This document shows positions 46,344 through 56,458 of a DNA stretch of 64,000 nucleotides, one piece after another. The notes beneath the pieces are model-generated. The model did not search any database. It had not been told where the DNA came from and worked only from the letters and a program-made list of their open reading frames with translations. The translations under genes were made by a program, and so were the position numbers. The DNA is taken from assembly GCF_002844555.1 (NCBI RefSeq), contig NZ_PJNI01000013.1, positions 28,418 through 92,417 on the forward strand. The letters are read 5' to 3'. Every line of letters begins with the position of its first letter. Position 1 is the first letter of the stretch. The DNA is from Brumimicrobium salinarum. GTDB lineage: Bacteria > Bacteroidota > Bacteroidia > Flavobacteriales_D > Crocinitomicaceae.

Positions 46344-48823
46344 TATTGGATCAACATCAATAATTATCCGCACTGATTTATTATGTGGAGCGCTGTAAAA
46401 ATCATTTATTTTCTTCTGTAAAAGTTTTTTCACTTTCTTATGCGACGCTTCCTTTTCCACCTTTAAACGTATAACCTTCAAGTAACTATTTTGAATTCTT
46501 TTGACTACTGGAAATTCTGGCCCTAAAACACGACTGCCGAAAACTTCCCTCATTCTATCGGCTAAATCTGCCGCCATCATATCCAGTTTATTTGGATCTC
46601 TGTGCTTGAGCGTAAGGTTAATCATTTTATAATAAGGTGGGTAAAAATAATTCTTTCTTTCAATCAACTCATTTTTATACATTCCCATGTAATCGTGTTC
46701 AATAACATGCCTGATAATCCAATGGTCAGGATCGTAAGTTTGAATCACAACTTTACCCCGTTTGGATTTCCTACCCGAACGTCCAGCTACTTGTGACATT
46801 AATTGATAACTGCGTTCAAAAGCCCTAAAGTCTGGTCGATTTAGCATCATGTCTGCATCTAAAATCCCCACCAAGCTCACATTATCAAAATCTAAACCTT
46901 TGGTGACCATCTGGGTTCCAACCAAGATGTCGATTTTCCTATCATCAAAATCACGCAAAATATTTTCGTAGCTATTTTTCTGTCTTGTAGTATCTAAATC
47001 TAAACGCTGAACCCTAACGCCTGGCAAAATGATAGATAATTCATCTTCAATTTTTTCCGTTCCAAAACCTATCATTTTTAGGCGATTACTCTGACATTTC
47101 GGACAAGCTCCAACAGGCGGCGTGAAATAACTACAGTAATGACATTTTAGAATATTGCTGTTTTTATGATAGGTCAGCGATACATCACAATTCTTACAAT
47201 GCGGATTCCAACCACAAACCTCACAGGCCCAAACCGGATTATATCCTCTCCTATTCTGGAAAAGAATGATTTGCTCATCATTATCGAGCGCCTCCTTCAT
47301 GTGCTCAACAAGAAATCCAGAGAAGTCTGACTGCATAGTTTTCTGCATTTTCTCTTTTTGAGATTGGCAGTAAATATTTCAGGCATTTGAATATCTCCAA
47401 AACGCTTGTCTAGTTTCACGAGTCCATATTTTCCTTCCTCCGCATTAAAATATGATTCCATAGCTGGAGTCGCCGATCCCAAAAGCACTTTCGCATCATG
47501 AAATGCACGCAAAACAATCGCAGTATCTCGGCCGTTATACCTTGGACTAGGATCATATTGCTTAAACGAAGACTCGTGTTCTTCATCAACGATAATCAGT
47601 CCTAACTTTCTAAATGGCAGAAAAACAGCACTCCTTGCACCCAATACGATTTGGAACTTCGTAGTATCACCATGCAGCAAGGAGTTCCAAATTTCAACGC
47701 GTTCATTTTGATTAAATCGAGAATGGTAAACCCCAACTTTATCACCAAAATAACGCTGTAAACGTTGAATTAACTGAGTTGTAAGCGCAATTTCTGGGAG
47801 TAAAAACAAAACTTGTTTTCCTTTATCGAGCTGTTCTTGAATTAACTCAACATAGATTTCTGTCTTTCCAGAACCGGTTACACCATGCAGTAAAGTGACA
47901 TCTTTATCTTCAAAAGAAGAACGAATTTCGGATAAAGCTCTATTTTGTTCATCTGAGAGATCCATAAACGCAGAATCAGCATCTTCTCCATCAGTTAGAC
48001 GTGAAATTTCAAGTCTTTTTATCTCTAAGATTCCATGTTTATCCAAAGTATTTATTGAAGAAGCCGAGACTCCTTCATCAGTTAATAAAGACCTTAAAAT
48101 TGGTTTTGAACCCCCTTGTTTAAAACTTCCCAAATGCAGCATAGTGAGCAATGCATCAAGTTGTTTCTTTTTTCTTGAATCTTCACTATAGGTTTTTACG
48201 ATTGCTTCAATTTGCTCATTGGACTGATATGCTTCTGCAAATTCGACAAACAATTGAGTTTTTGGCGTGTATTTTTGTTTTAAATCTTCTTGGGTAATCA
48301 CCACCCGTTTTTCTATCATCGCTTTAATGACAGGCTGAATGGTTTTAATGCCTAAAATATCCGAAATTTCTTTTAAATCAAGTTCTTCTTGAACTTCCAA
48401 TGCTTCAAAAACTTGATATTCTCTATCTGTTAACTTATCGGTATTCCCTTCAAATTCAGGATGAAGCAAAACTTTAGTTTCACTTCCCAATTTAAAATTG
48501 GAAGGTAAAGCAGCGTTCATTACATCGCCAAGTGGAGCCATGTAATAGTCAGAAATCCAATTCCATAACTTAAACTGTTTCCCAGTAATTATGGGGTATT
48601 CATCGAGAACAGCTTCAACATACTTTGATTGATAATCTTTCGGTACTTCTTCATGAATTTTTATGATAATTCCCGTTTGAAGCTTGGATTTCCCAAACGG
48701 TACCACTACCCTAACTCCCGTTTTTAAATATTCGTTCATTTCAAAAGGAACACGATATGTAAAAGCGTTATTAATAGGTACAGGTAGAATTACATCTACA
48801 AAATATGTCTTTCTTTCTTCCAC
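46341..48823 (-). CDS. priA: primosomal protein N' (replication restart helicase), one apparent frameshift
   Basis: 827 residues if one base is restored. PriA restarts stalled replication forks. The N-terminal DNA-binding domain (ILPVPINNAFTYRVPFEMNE) precedes Walker A (LLHGVTGSGKTEIYVE) and DEEH (IIVDEEHESSF), then a zinc region with paired cysteines (CEVCGWNPHCKNC; CHYC; CPKC) and helicase motifs (GTQMVTKGLDFDNVSLVGIL, SQVAGRSGR). The frame breaks at a T5 run (47355-47359 on the plus strand): one more base gives ANLKKEKMQKTMQSDFSGFL and joins the two halves. Monocistronic. Confidence 0.93.
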
Positions 48824-48978
48824 ATTTCAAAGTTAAGAATGAAGTGGGGATTTTGAATATAAAGCAAAGGAATTTTAGATTGAAAAATTGATTTTTGCAT
48901 TCCTTTCTGATTTGTACGCTCAAAATAAACTCAATTGCAAGGTAGTTTTCAATTAATAACATATTTTAATTTTCAAGA

Positions 48979-49010
48979 TTTTGTTTATAAGTAATTGTTC
49001 TCTATCTTTG
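48979..49010 (+). promoter_or_regulatory. promoter of tmRNA
   Basis: TTTG at 48980-48983, 19-nt spacer, TATCTTTG at 49003-49010: a full consensus Bacteroidota promoter. The mature tmRNA 5' end is predicted 15 nt later. Confidence 0.7.
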
Positions 49011-49025
49011 CAACACTAATTATTT

Positions 49026-49427
49026 GGGGCTGACCTGGATTTGACAGCAACTGCGGATGATTAGTATAAGCATGTCGAGCCATGTGATGAGTCTCGTAAA
49101 TCTCTGATCACAAACGATAATTGACAACACGTCATATAATCTTGCAGCCTAATAACCTCAGGTTATTACGCTTAATCCACTCCGAAGAACAGTAAGAGGG
49201 ACAAGTTTCTCGCCAGTTCTCCCGTCTCATGAGCGCTGGACCCCGAGAAATCAACAATTTGAGAATAGCATGTAACCGGCTTCTGTTTGCATGTGAAATT
49301 TAACGAAGATAAGTTATGGTAAGGGTGTTTGTGTCCGTTCCATAATCGAAAACCCAATTACAAACTAAACATGTAGAAGGCTGATTGTTTCATTGTTTGG
49401 ACGAGGGTTCGAACCCCTCCAGCTCCA
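49026..49427 (+). ncRNA. ssrA: transfer-messenger RNA (tmRNA)
   Basis: About 402 nt. The 5' end ggggctgacctggatttgac and 3' end cgagggttcgaacccctcc with agctcca are the tRNA-like domain; the acceptor stem pairs ggggctg with cagctcc. The CCA is not encoded (the sequence continues acag). The tag reading frame ends in codons for DNTSYNLAA followed by TAA TAA (stops at 49150-49155); an in-frame TGA at 49105 limits how far upstream it can begin. tmRNA with SmpB rescues stalled ribosomes and tags the peptide for proteolysis. Own promoter and terminator. Confidence 0.95.
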
Positions 49428-49443
49428 CAGAATGATTTAAAAA

Positions 49444-49472
49444 GACTCTCCAACTTTATGGGGAGTTTTTTG
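49444..49472 (+). terminator. terminator of tmRNA
   Basis: Hairpin actctcc / ggggagt (one G-U pair) with an 8-nt loop, then a T run, about 20 nt after the tmRNA 3' end. Confidence 0.8.
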
Positions 49473-49514
49473 TTAGTATGAAAATCGGGATGAGAAGTTT
49501 ATGCTGAGCGACGA

Positions 49515-49563
49515 AAAACATCTGTACTGTGATTTATTTGATTTTTGGGATTACTTGGATTTT
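49515..49563. repeat. interspersed repeat, copy A
   Basis: Starts aaaacatctgtactgtgatt and ends ttggatttt. Copy B at 49650-49697 matches at roughly five of six positions. Sequence between them (aaatcacagc, tcaaatcaaa) is complementary to parts of the repeat, so larger hairpins are possible. Confidence 0.6.
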
Positions 49564-49649
49564 CTTTCAAATCAAACTTTACGCTGGAAATCACAGCCGA
49601 TCATTTAATCACTAGAATCATAGTGCTGACAACTGCCCAAATCCCAAGC

Positions 49650-49697
49650 AAAACATCCGAACTGTGATTCTTTTGATTTTCGGATTATCTTGATTTT
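49650..49697. repeat. interspersed repeat, copy B
   Basis: Starts aaaacatccgaactgtgatt and ends cttgatttt; a direct repeat of copy A, 86 nt after its end. Confidence 0.6.
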
Positions 49698-50192
49698 TTA
49701 CTTTTTCGCTGAATAAACGGATCAAGACTAAGTGTTGGGAATGAATATATATTACCTCTGTTTGTATCTTAAAAATTAATTTAAAAAGTTATTTGTTGGT
49801 ATTAAAAGACAAGAATAATATAATAGATTTTTTTTTCTAAATCAACGATTTGACCATCCGTTATAGTTTTATAATAATACTACTTATGTAACTCATAAAA
49901 TGAATAACATTTTTATTTTCTTGTACGTAAAAAATAGGGGTGCAAAGTATTAGTTGATATTTTATCAATGTAAATTTGAATTAGTGTATCGGGCTTTTAC
50001 TAATATAAAATCCTCCATAACTTATAAGACTACTTCTTTAAAGTTACTTTGAATATATTGATAACGATAATATCATTTAGCCAATTTCAATCAATAGTGA
50101 GATAAATTCATCCAATAAACCTCCTAAAAACAATTCGTTTTATGAATCCCTTTAAGCAAACATAACGATTTGACTGTGAACACAAAATGTAT

Positions 50193-50214
50193 TTGTTAAC
50201 CTTTTGTAAACCCT
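50193..50214 (+). promoter_or_regulatory. conserved 22-nt upstream element, copy 1
   Basis: Contains GTTAACC and GTAAACC with an 11-nt period (one DNA turn). Identical to the element at 58197-58218. It begins 52 nt upstream of the -7 box of the adhesin gene at 50397, so its position suits an activator binding site. Confidence 0.55.
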
Positions 50215-50218
50215 GCTA

Positions 50219-50252
50219 TTGTTATTTTTTATTTAAGATTGTTTTAAATTTG
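50219..50252 (+). promoter_or_regulatory. promoter of the first adhesin gene
   Basis: TTG at 50219-50221, 23-nt spacer, TAAATTTG at 50245-50252 (exact -7 match). The leader would be about 135 nt long. Confidence 0.5.
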
Positions 50253-50396
50253 AATATAGGCTGAACAGACAGTTTTGTAAATTAATAACTCTATTTACAT
50301 TATTAAGAATCGCTAAAAAAAAATAATTATTTCAATATTAACTAAAAAAAATATCAGCGTAATACGAAGTTAAAAAACACTGAAAAACCAAATAAC

Positions 50397-53300
50397 ATGC
50401 AGATCAACTATTTACATATTATGTTAAGCTTTTCAATACTCTGTCTGTTCAATATAAAAACAAAAGCTCAATGTAGTTTATTTGCGGATTCAGACAAAAA
50501 TGGAATTGGAAACTCTGTAGAAATATATTGTGGTGATTCGGTTCAACTAAGTGCAGAAGGATTGTCTATAGGACTTGAAATTCTTACAGAAGACTTTAAT
50601 ACAGGAGGATTTGGGAGCGGTTGGTCATCAACATCAGGCGCTGTCAATTTTTCAAATCCTTGTTCACCATTAGGTGTTGATGGAACCCCTCACGCATGGA
50701 TGGATAACAATACAGATGTTCCCCGACTACTTCAATCCGCATCCTATGACTTATCTGCTGCAACTGCCGGTGTTACAATTTGCTTTGATTTACTTTTTGC
50801 AGAACAAGGAGATGCTTCACCATGTGAGGGACCAGACGAACCAGATGAAGGCGTTTATCTTGAATATTCAATTGACGGTGGAGTAAACTGGGTACAAATT
50901 CATTACTTTGATCCAGTTGGAGGACATGATGCGCAACTTGTTAATTGGAACAATTGGTGTTTTCAAATCCCTTTAGCTGCAATTACAACAAATACTACTT
51001 TTAGATGGCGTCAAGATGCAGGTTCAGGAGCTGATAATGACCACTGGGGCATTGACAATGTACAAATATTTGAGAATGATGTAAATTCCGAAATTAAATG
51101 GCTTCACGACAATTATACATATCCTACAGGCAGCACTGGAGGTATAAACCCAAACAGTGTAGCACCAACTTCCACAACAAACTATACAGTTCAGCTAACA
51201 ACCGGAAACGGTACCGTTTGTACAGATGAGCTTCAAGTAATTGTTAGAAATCCTTCTTATAGCGTGAACTTAAATGCTAACCCTAACCCTATTTGTCCAG
51301 GTGAATGCGCTCAAATAGAAGGAAGTGCAGACTTAGAATTTACAGAAGGTGTATCTAACATTTTTGAAGACGATACCTATCAGGAACAAACTGGCACACC
51401 TAGTATTTTTGGTAATCCAGGCTCAGTACAATTAATTGATTCAATTGAAGTTTCTGGTTTATATAATCAAACGGTTACAAATAACAGCATCAACAAAGTT
51501 TGTATTACTTCATTATCCCTAATCACTCCCACTAGTCCTGGAGCATTAGATTTAAGCATGATTGAAATAGTTCTTCAATGTCCTAGCGGAAATTCTATTA
51601 ATTTAGTCAATGTGGGAGATTTATCTGGAAGTCTTGCCGATAGTATTTGTTTTGCAACTGGTGGGATACCAATTAGCTCAGGTACATCGCCTTACAATAA
51701 TGAATACGCTCCTGCTGAACCATTTTCGAATCTAACTGGCTGTAACACCAATGGTGAATGGAAAATATATATACAAGGAACCCATAATCAACCTGGATTT
51801 TTAACCATTCCAAAAATTAACTCTCAAGGATGGTTCATAAACTTTGATAGCCCGCCAAGCAATATATCCCCAACTTATGAGTGGAGTCCAGCTTCAAGTG
51901 TAAGTAATCCTTCAATTGAAAAACCAGAAGTCTGTCCTACAAGCACCACTACTTATAAATTAGTTATGACAAATGGAAATCCAGGGTGCGCAACCGACAC
52001 ATCTTACTTAACTGTAAATGTAAATCCATGCCCGGGATGCACACCTCCAACACTAGTTATAAATAACTTAGATATATGCGCTACCGATACTGGAGATTTA
52101 TCAAATGCCATAGCCCCTGCATCTGATCCAGCAAATATCTCATTTTACGGATCACCATCTGATGCCAATAGTTCTGCCAATCCTATCAGCCCTAATGTAA
52201 CAGCTGAAGGCTCATACTGGGTAAGAGCAGAAGATCCACATGATCCTAACTGTTTTGAAGTTTCAGAAATTCAAGTGTCAAAAACAATCATAAGTTATTC
52301 GACATTAATTACAGATGAAAATTGTGATGCTTTTGACGGAGAAATTGTACTAAACCCAACAGGTGGTTCAATCCCCTACACTTTTTCAATTGATGGAGGA
52401 ACAACAACTCAAAACAATGGTACTTTTTCCGGTCTTACAGGAGGTGCCTATAACATCGAAATTACAGATAATAATGGCTGCCTTGTATCGGGAACTGAAT
52501 ATGTGTCTAGCATTGGAGAGCCAATAATTGACGATATAACGACAACTGATATATCATGTAATGGCATCTGTGATGGAGAAATATCAATCAGTGTTTCTGG
52601 AGGTACAGCGCCCTACACTTACCAATGGTTTGACGAAAACAACATACCTATAGGCACTAATAACAATGAGATATCTGGTTTATGTGCAGGTACATACAGT
52701 GTAGAAGTGAGTACATCAATGAGTACGTGTTCAACCACGGAATTAATAGTTTTAACTGAACCCAATATTCCAGACCCATCCTTTTCAATTACAAACTATT
52801 GTGAAGGTCAAACTAACAACGCAATAATAACAGGTGACACAGGTGGATATTTTAGCTTTTCGACACCTGTAACAGATGGCGCTACAATAAATTCAACAAC
52901 TGGTGAAATCTCTAACGGTATTGCGGAAACAACTTATAGTGTAACGTACAAAACTCCAGGAAACTGTCCTGAAAGTTCTGTTGAACTGGTAACAGTTCAA
53001 GAAAATCCAATTGCTGACTTTAACGCCAACCCACAAGTAACTGATATTAGCGCAACAGACATTTCTTTCTCAAATGAATCACTTGGTGCTGTTGATTACT
53101 ACTGGGATTTTGGAGATGGGTCGGCAGAGGTAAATTCGTTTAATACAAATCACATCTACCCTGAAGTTGCACCAAAACAATACACTGTGAAGTTGAAAGC
53201 TATTTCCAACTTTGGATGTAGAGACTCTATTTCAAAAACAATTAGTATAGTTCTTCCTAAAACTCAATACAAAATACCGAATATTTTCACACCGAATAAT

Positions 53301-53549
53301 GATCAACAAAATGATGTTTTTAAACTTATAAATGCAGAAAACATAAAAGATTTAAAAATAGTTGTACTAAATAGATGGGGTAACGTTGTCTTTGAAAGCG
53401 ACAAGATTGACTTTAAATGGAATGGGAAATTAAACAATACTGGAGATAACTGTGTTGATGGAACTTATCTATACAAAATCACAATAAAAAACTACTTAAA
53501 TCAGAAAGAAACAAAGCATGGCTTCATTCAATTATCAAGAGGCCATTAA
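50397..53549 (+). CDS. T9SS type B adhesin with reelin-like, P-domain-like, SprB and PKD modules
   Basis: 1050 residues with signal peptide (HIMLSFSILCLFNIKTKAQ). Order as I read it: a reelin-like sub-repeat (EDFNTGGFGSGWSST ... HWGIDNVQIFE); a proprotein-convertase P-domain-like beta sandwich (about residues 320-490); SprB-like repeats (GGSIPYTFSIDGG; GGTAPYTYQWFDE); a PKD domain (YYWDFGDGSAEV); and a C-terminal gliding-motility/T9SS type B sorting domain (IPNIFTPNNDQQNDVF, LNRWGNVVFES, DGTYLYKI). Exported by the type IX system and held on the surface or released. No catalytic residues identified. The next adhesin gene starts 18 bp after the stop, so the two are probably one operon. Confidence 0.85.
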   Translation: MQINYLHIMLSFSILCLFNIKTKAQCSLFADSDKNGIGNSVEIYCGDSVQLSAEGLSIGLEILTEDFNTGGFGSGWSSTSGAVNFSNPCSPLGVDGTPHAWMDNNTDVPRLLQSASYDLSAATAGVTICFDLLFAEQGDASPCEGPDEPDEGVYLEYSIDGGVNWVQIHYFDPVGGHDAQLVNWNNWCFQIPLAAITTNTTFRWRQDAGSGADNDHWGIDNVQIFENDVNSEIKWLHDNYTYPTGSTGGINPNSVAPTSTTNYTVQLTTGNGTVCTDELQVIVRNPSYSVNLNANPNPICPGECAQIEGSADLEFTEGVSNIFEDDTYQEQTGTPSIFGNPGSVQLIDSIEVSGLYNQTVTNNSINKVCITSLSLITPTSPGALDLSMIEIVLQCPSGNSINLVNVGDLSGSLADSICFATGGIPISSGTSPYNNEYAPAEPFSNLTGCNTNGEWKIYIQGTHNQPGFLTIPKINSQGWFINFDSPPSNISPTYEWSPASSVSNPSIEKPEVCPTSTTTYKLVMTNGNPGCATDTSYLTVNVNPCPGCTPPTLVINNLDICATDTGDLSNAIAPASDPANISFYGSPSDANSSANPISPNVTAEGSYWVRAEDPHDPNCFEVSEIQVSKTIISYSTLITDENCDAFDGEIVLNPTGGSIPYTFSIDGGTTTQNNGTFSGLTGGAYNIEITDNNGCLVSGTEYVSSIGEPIIDDITTTDISCNGICDGEISISVSGGTAPYTYQWFDENNIPIGTNNNEISGLCAGTYSVEVSTSMSTCSTTELIVLTEPNIPDPSFSITNYCEGQTNNAIITGDTGGYFSFSTPVTDGATINSTTGEISNGIAETTYSVTYKTPGNCPESSVELVTVQENPIADFNANPQVTDISATDISFSNESLGAVDYYWDFGDGSAEVNSFNTNHIYPEVAPKQYTVKLKAISNFGCRDSISKTISIVLPKTQYKIPNIFTPNNDQQNDVFKLINAENIKDLKIVVLNRWGNVVFESDKIDFKWNGKLNNTGDNCVDGTYLYKITIKNYLNQKETKHGFIQLSRGH

Positions 53550-53567
53550 CTTTAAATATACTACAAT

Positions 53568-56252
53568 ATGAAAAATGCAATTTTAAAGAAAAAGAGAATG
53601 AATGCAATGAAAGTAATTAGCTTATTAATTTTGGGGTTACTTTTTCAATATCAGCAGAACATTATAAATGCACAAGCTCCACTTTGTATAAATGCACAGC
53701 CGATATGTTCAGATGCGACCAATTCTTCATTCCCAAACAGTATTAATAACGATATACCAGTTGGCCCAGATTATGGTTGTTTAGAGCGTATTCCAGGTGT
53801 CAATGATGTAAATGCAATGGTTGCCCCTCAATGGTTTTACTTTGAAGTTTCTCAAAGTGGAGATATAGAATTAGAAATTGAACAATACAACACAATAAAT
53901 AACCCTATTGATTTAGATTTTGTTATGTGGGGACCATTCTCAGACCTCACCTCTGGATGTAATCAAGTAATGAATGGCGCAAGTCCTATCCAATGTAGTT
54001 CTGACCCTAGTGCAACAGAAACTATTGGTTTGGGAGTTCAAGGTGGAGGAGATTATTGGTCTAATTTTCCATTTGTAAATGCCATTGATGGAACCTCTAC
54101 TCCACCTAACGGACAAACAGGTGAAGTTTACATCCTATTACTTACAAACTCTGATCAAGAACCAGGTACTATCACTGTAAATCAAACAGGAGGATCAGGA
54201 GCAACAGATTGCAGCATTACTACACCTTGTGACATAACAGTTACAGCAACTCCTTCGACATGTGACCCATCTACAAATACCTATTCAGTATCGGGAGAAA
54301 TCACTTTTTCTGACCAGCCAACAACGGGTACTTTAATAGTTGAAGATTGCAATGGAAACACAACAAGTTTCTCAGCCCCATTTACAAGTCCACAAAACTA
54401 TACCTTAACTGGACTAACACCTGATGGAAACAATTGCAATATATCAGCATACTTCTCAGACTTAACAGCTTGTAGTTCAGTAGCCAATTATCAAAGTCCA
54501 TCAGCATGTAATTGTGTAGGTCCCAACATTATAGTTAATAATTTAGCAATATGTGCCAACGGCGGAAGTGAGAACTTAGACAACGCAATAGACCCTACTT
54601 CTGATGCAGCAACTATCACTTATCACAATAGCCAAACAGATGCACAAAATGATGTAAACCCAATCAATAATATTGTGAATACAGGTGGTTCCTATTGGAT
54701 TAGAGCTGAAGATACTGGAGACCCTTCCTGTTTCAATGTTTTTGAAATTATTATTGACGTTTCAAATCTTACTTATTCAGCTACAATAACAGAGCCATCA
54801 TGTGGAAACAATAACGGAGAAATTATAATTACAGCATCCGGTGGCATAGGTTCCCTTACCTACTCCATAGATGGCAACAATACAATTCAAAATAGTCATA
54901 CTTTTTCAAATCTTGCGGCTGATTCATACAATATCGTAGTCACAGATTCACTTGGCTGTAATGTTACTGGAACTGAAGTTGTAGGAAATTTAAACGGACC
55001 TTCTATTGACAACACAGTAACAACACATCCACTTTGTTTTGGTGACTGCGATGGTGACATTCAAATTACAGTTTCAGGAGGCTCTACTCCCTATAATTAT
55101 ATTTGGACAAACCAAAATGGAGATACGCTAAACACCTCTTCTAATACAGCTTCCAATCTTTGTGCTGGTAATTACATGGTAGAAGTAACAGATGATAGTG
55201 GATGTAAAACATCAAACAACATATCTATTACAGCCCCAGATGAACTCACCTATACTATATCAGCTCAACCTCCATCGTGTTATGGTGTTTGTGACGGAAA
55301 TGTAAACGTTACGGTTGATGGTGGAACTGGAAGCTATACAGCTATTTGGACTAACGAAAGTGGTGCCCCTATAAATGGTGGACAAACTGAGGTAGACACA
55401 CTTTGCGGAGGTACATATTCATTATTAGTTACTGATGATAATGGATGCCAAATTGCTCATGATACTTTAATTGCTGAACCATTAGAGTTAGATGCAGCAT
55501 TCAGTGGCTTATCAAACGATTACTGTATAAATGATGATGAAGTTCTACTCGTTCCAACTCAAAGTGGAGGTACGTTTTTTGGACCTGGAGTAAACGACTC
55601 AATATTTAATCCGACAGAAGCTAATGCAGGAACACATACTATTAAATATATCTTAGGTGATGCTGTTTGTGGAGATACACACATCGTTGTTGTAAACATT
55701 GATGGTCCAATTGCTGAATTTACCGCAAATCCTACTACCACAACAGTTCAAAACCCCATTGTAACTTTTGAAAATATGTCACAAGATGCAACGAGTTATT
55801 TATGGAATTTTGGAGACGGTTCTGAAGACTCAAATGAAATCAATCCAACACATAACTTTTCATCTAATACTCCAGGAACATACATGGTTAACTTAATTGC
55901 AATTGATGATAATAATTGTTCAGATACTTATACACAAGAAGTAAGCATTAATCCGTCCGAAATTGGATATACAATCCCCAATGTATTTACACCTAATGGG
56001 GATCATGATAATGATAATTTTAAACTGGTCAATGTAGAAAGTGTTAGTGACCTAGATATTATCATTCTTAACCGTTGGGGTAACGTAGTTTTCGAAAGCA
56101 ATGAGGTAAACTTTAAATGGAATGGTAAAACCAACAACACAGGTGAGAAATGCAGTGATGGAACTTACTTTTATAAGATTAATTTCAAGGGCTTTAATAA
56201 CGAACAAAAAGCGGCACATGGTCATGTACAATTGATTAGTTCTAAAAAATAA
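53568..56252 (+). CDS. T9SS type B adhesin with CUB-like and SprB modules
   Basis: 894 residues; the signal peptide is at MKVISLLILGLLFQYQQNI. A CUB-like N-terminal domain (WFYFEVSQSGDIELEIEQYN ... LDFVMWGPFSDL) is followed by three SprB-like repeats (GGIGSLTYSIDGN; GGSTPYNYIWTNQ; GGTGSYTAIWTNE), a PKD domain (YLWNFGDGSEDS), and the T9SS type B domain (IPNVFTPNGDHDNDNF, LNRWGNVVFES). The C-terminal domain is very similar to that of the gene upstream, so the two are paralogues. A strong terminator follows. Confidence 0.85.
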   Translation: MKNAILKKKRMNAMKVISLLILGLLFQYQQNIINAQAPLCINAQPICSDATNSSFPNSINNDIPVGPDYGCLERIPGVNDVNAMVAPQWFYFEVSQSGDIELEIEQYNTINNPIDLDFVMWGPFSDLTSGCNQVMNGASPIQCSSDPSATETIGLGVQGGGDYWSNFPFVNAIDGTSTPPNGQTGEVYILLLTNSDQEPGTITVNQTGGSGATDCSITTPCDITVTATPSTCDPSTNTYSVSGEITFSDQPTTGTLIVEDCNGNTTSFSAPFTSPQNYTLTGLTPDGNNCNISAYFSDLTACSSVANYQSPSACNCVGPNIIVNNLAICANGGSENLDNAIDPTSDAATITYHNSQTDAQNDVNPINNIVNTGGSYWIRAEDTGDPSCFNVFEIIIDVSNLTYSATITEPSCGNNNGEIIITASGGIGSLTYSIDGNNTIQNSHTFSNLAADSYNIVVTDSLGCNVTGTEVVGNLNGPSIDNTVTTHPLCFGDCDGDIQITVSGGSTPYNYIWTNQNGDTLNTSSNTASNLCAGNYMVEVTDDSGCKTSNNISITAPDELTYTISAQPPSCYGVCDGNVNVTVDGGTGSYTAIWTNESGAPINGGQTEVDTLCGGTYSLLVTDDNGCQIAHDTLIAEPLELDAAFSGLSNDYCINDDEVLLVPTQSGGTFFGPGVNDSIFNPTEANAGTHTIKYILGDAVCGDTHIVVVNIDGPIAEFTANPTTTTVQNPIVTFENMSQDATSYLWNFGDGSEDSNEINPTHNFSSNTPGTYMVNLIAIDDNNCSDTYTQEVSINPSEIGYTIPNVFTPNGDHDNDNFKLVNVESVSDLDIIILNRWGNVVFESNEVNFKWNGKTNNTGEKCSDGTYFYKINFKGFNNEQKAAHGHVQLISSKK

Positions 56253-56271
56253 TCAGGTGATTTTTAAGGCC

Positions 56272-56306
56272 AAGGAGATGTAAAACATGTTTTGCATCTC
56301 CTTTTC
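56272..56306 (+). terminator. terminator of the first adhesin operon
   Basis: Nearly perfect palindrome aaggagatg ... catctcctt with inner aaaac/gtttt pairing and a single G-U pair, followed by T-rich sequence. Confidence 0.85.
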
Positions 56307-56420
56307 TATTTAATATTTTCTTATTCGAACAATAATATTGTAAATATCTCTTAAACATACATTAATATAACTTTTAAGAGATATTTTATTTAATACAAAA
56401 GAAAGTAAGCATTAAAAGTT

Positions 56421-56428
56421 TATTTTTG
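56421..56428 (+). promoter_or_regulatory. -7 box TATTTTTG for the TPR/HTH regulator
   Basis: Exact TAnnTTTG match, 30 nt before the ATG at 56459. It overlaps an upstream in-frame TTG, which argues against that TTG as start. No matching -33 box found. Confidence 0.45.
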
Positions 56429-56458
56429 CAATATGCGAGTGAAATAAAAAATGTGTAT

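Larger units (their letters stand above)
49473..50192. other. AT-rich intergenic stretch with interspersed repeats
   Basis: About 720 bp with no gene. The first 230 bp hold two copies of a 48-nt repeat and a patch like worn REP sequence (atcgggatgagaagtttatg). The rest is AT-rich and featureless up to the upstream element of the first adhesin gene. Confidence 0.5.

Noticed and set aside
46341..47348. Separate helicase gene
   Set aside because: It is the C-terminal part of priA after a one-base shift.
49172..49357. 61-codon ORF on the minus strand within tmRNA
   Set aside because: It is a shadow of the tmRNA gene.
49428..50192. Integrated element at the 3' end of tmRNA
   Set aside because: tmRNA is a common integration site, but I found no second copy of its 3' end and no integrase gene.
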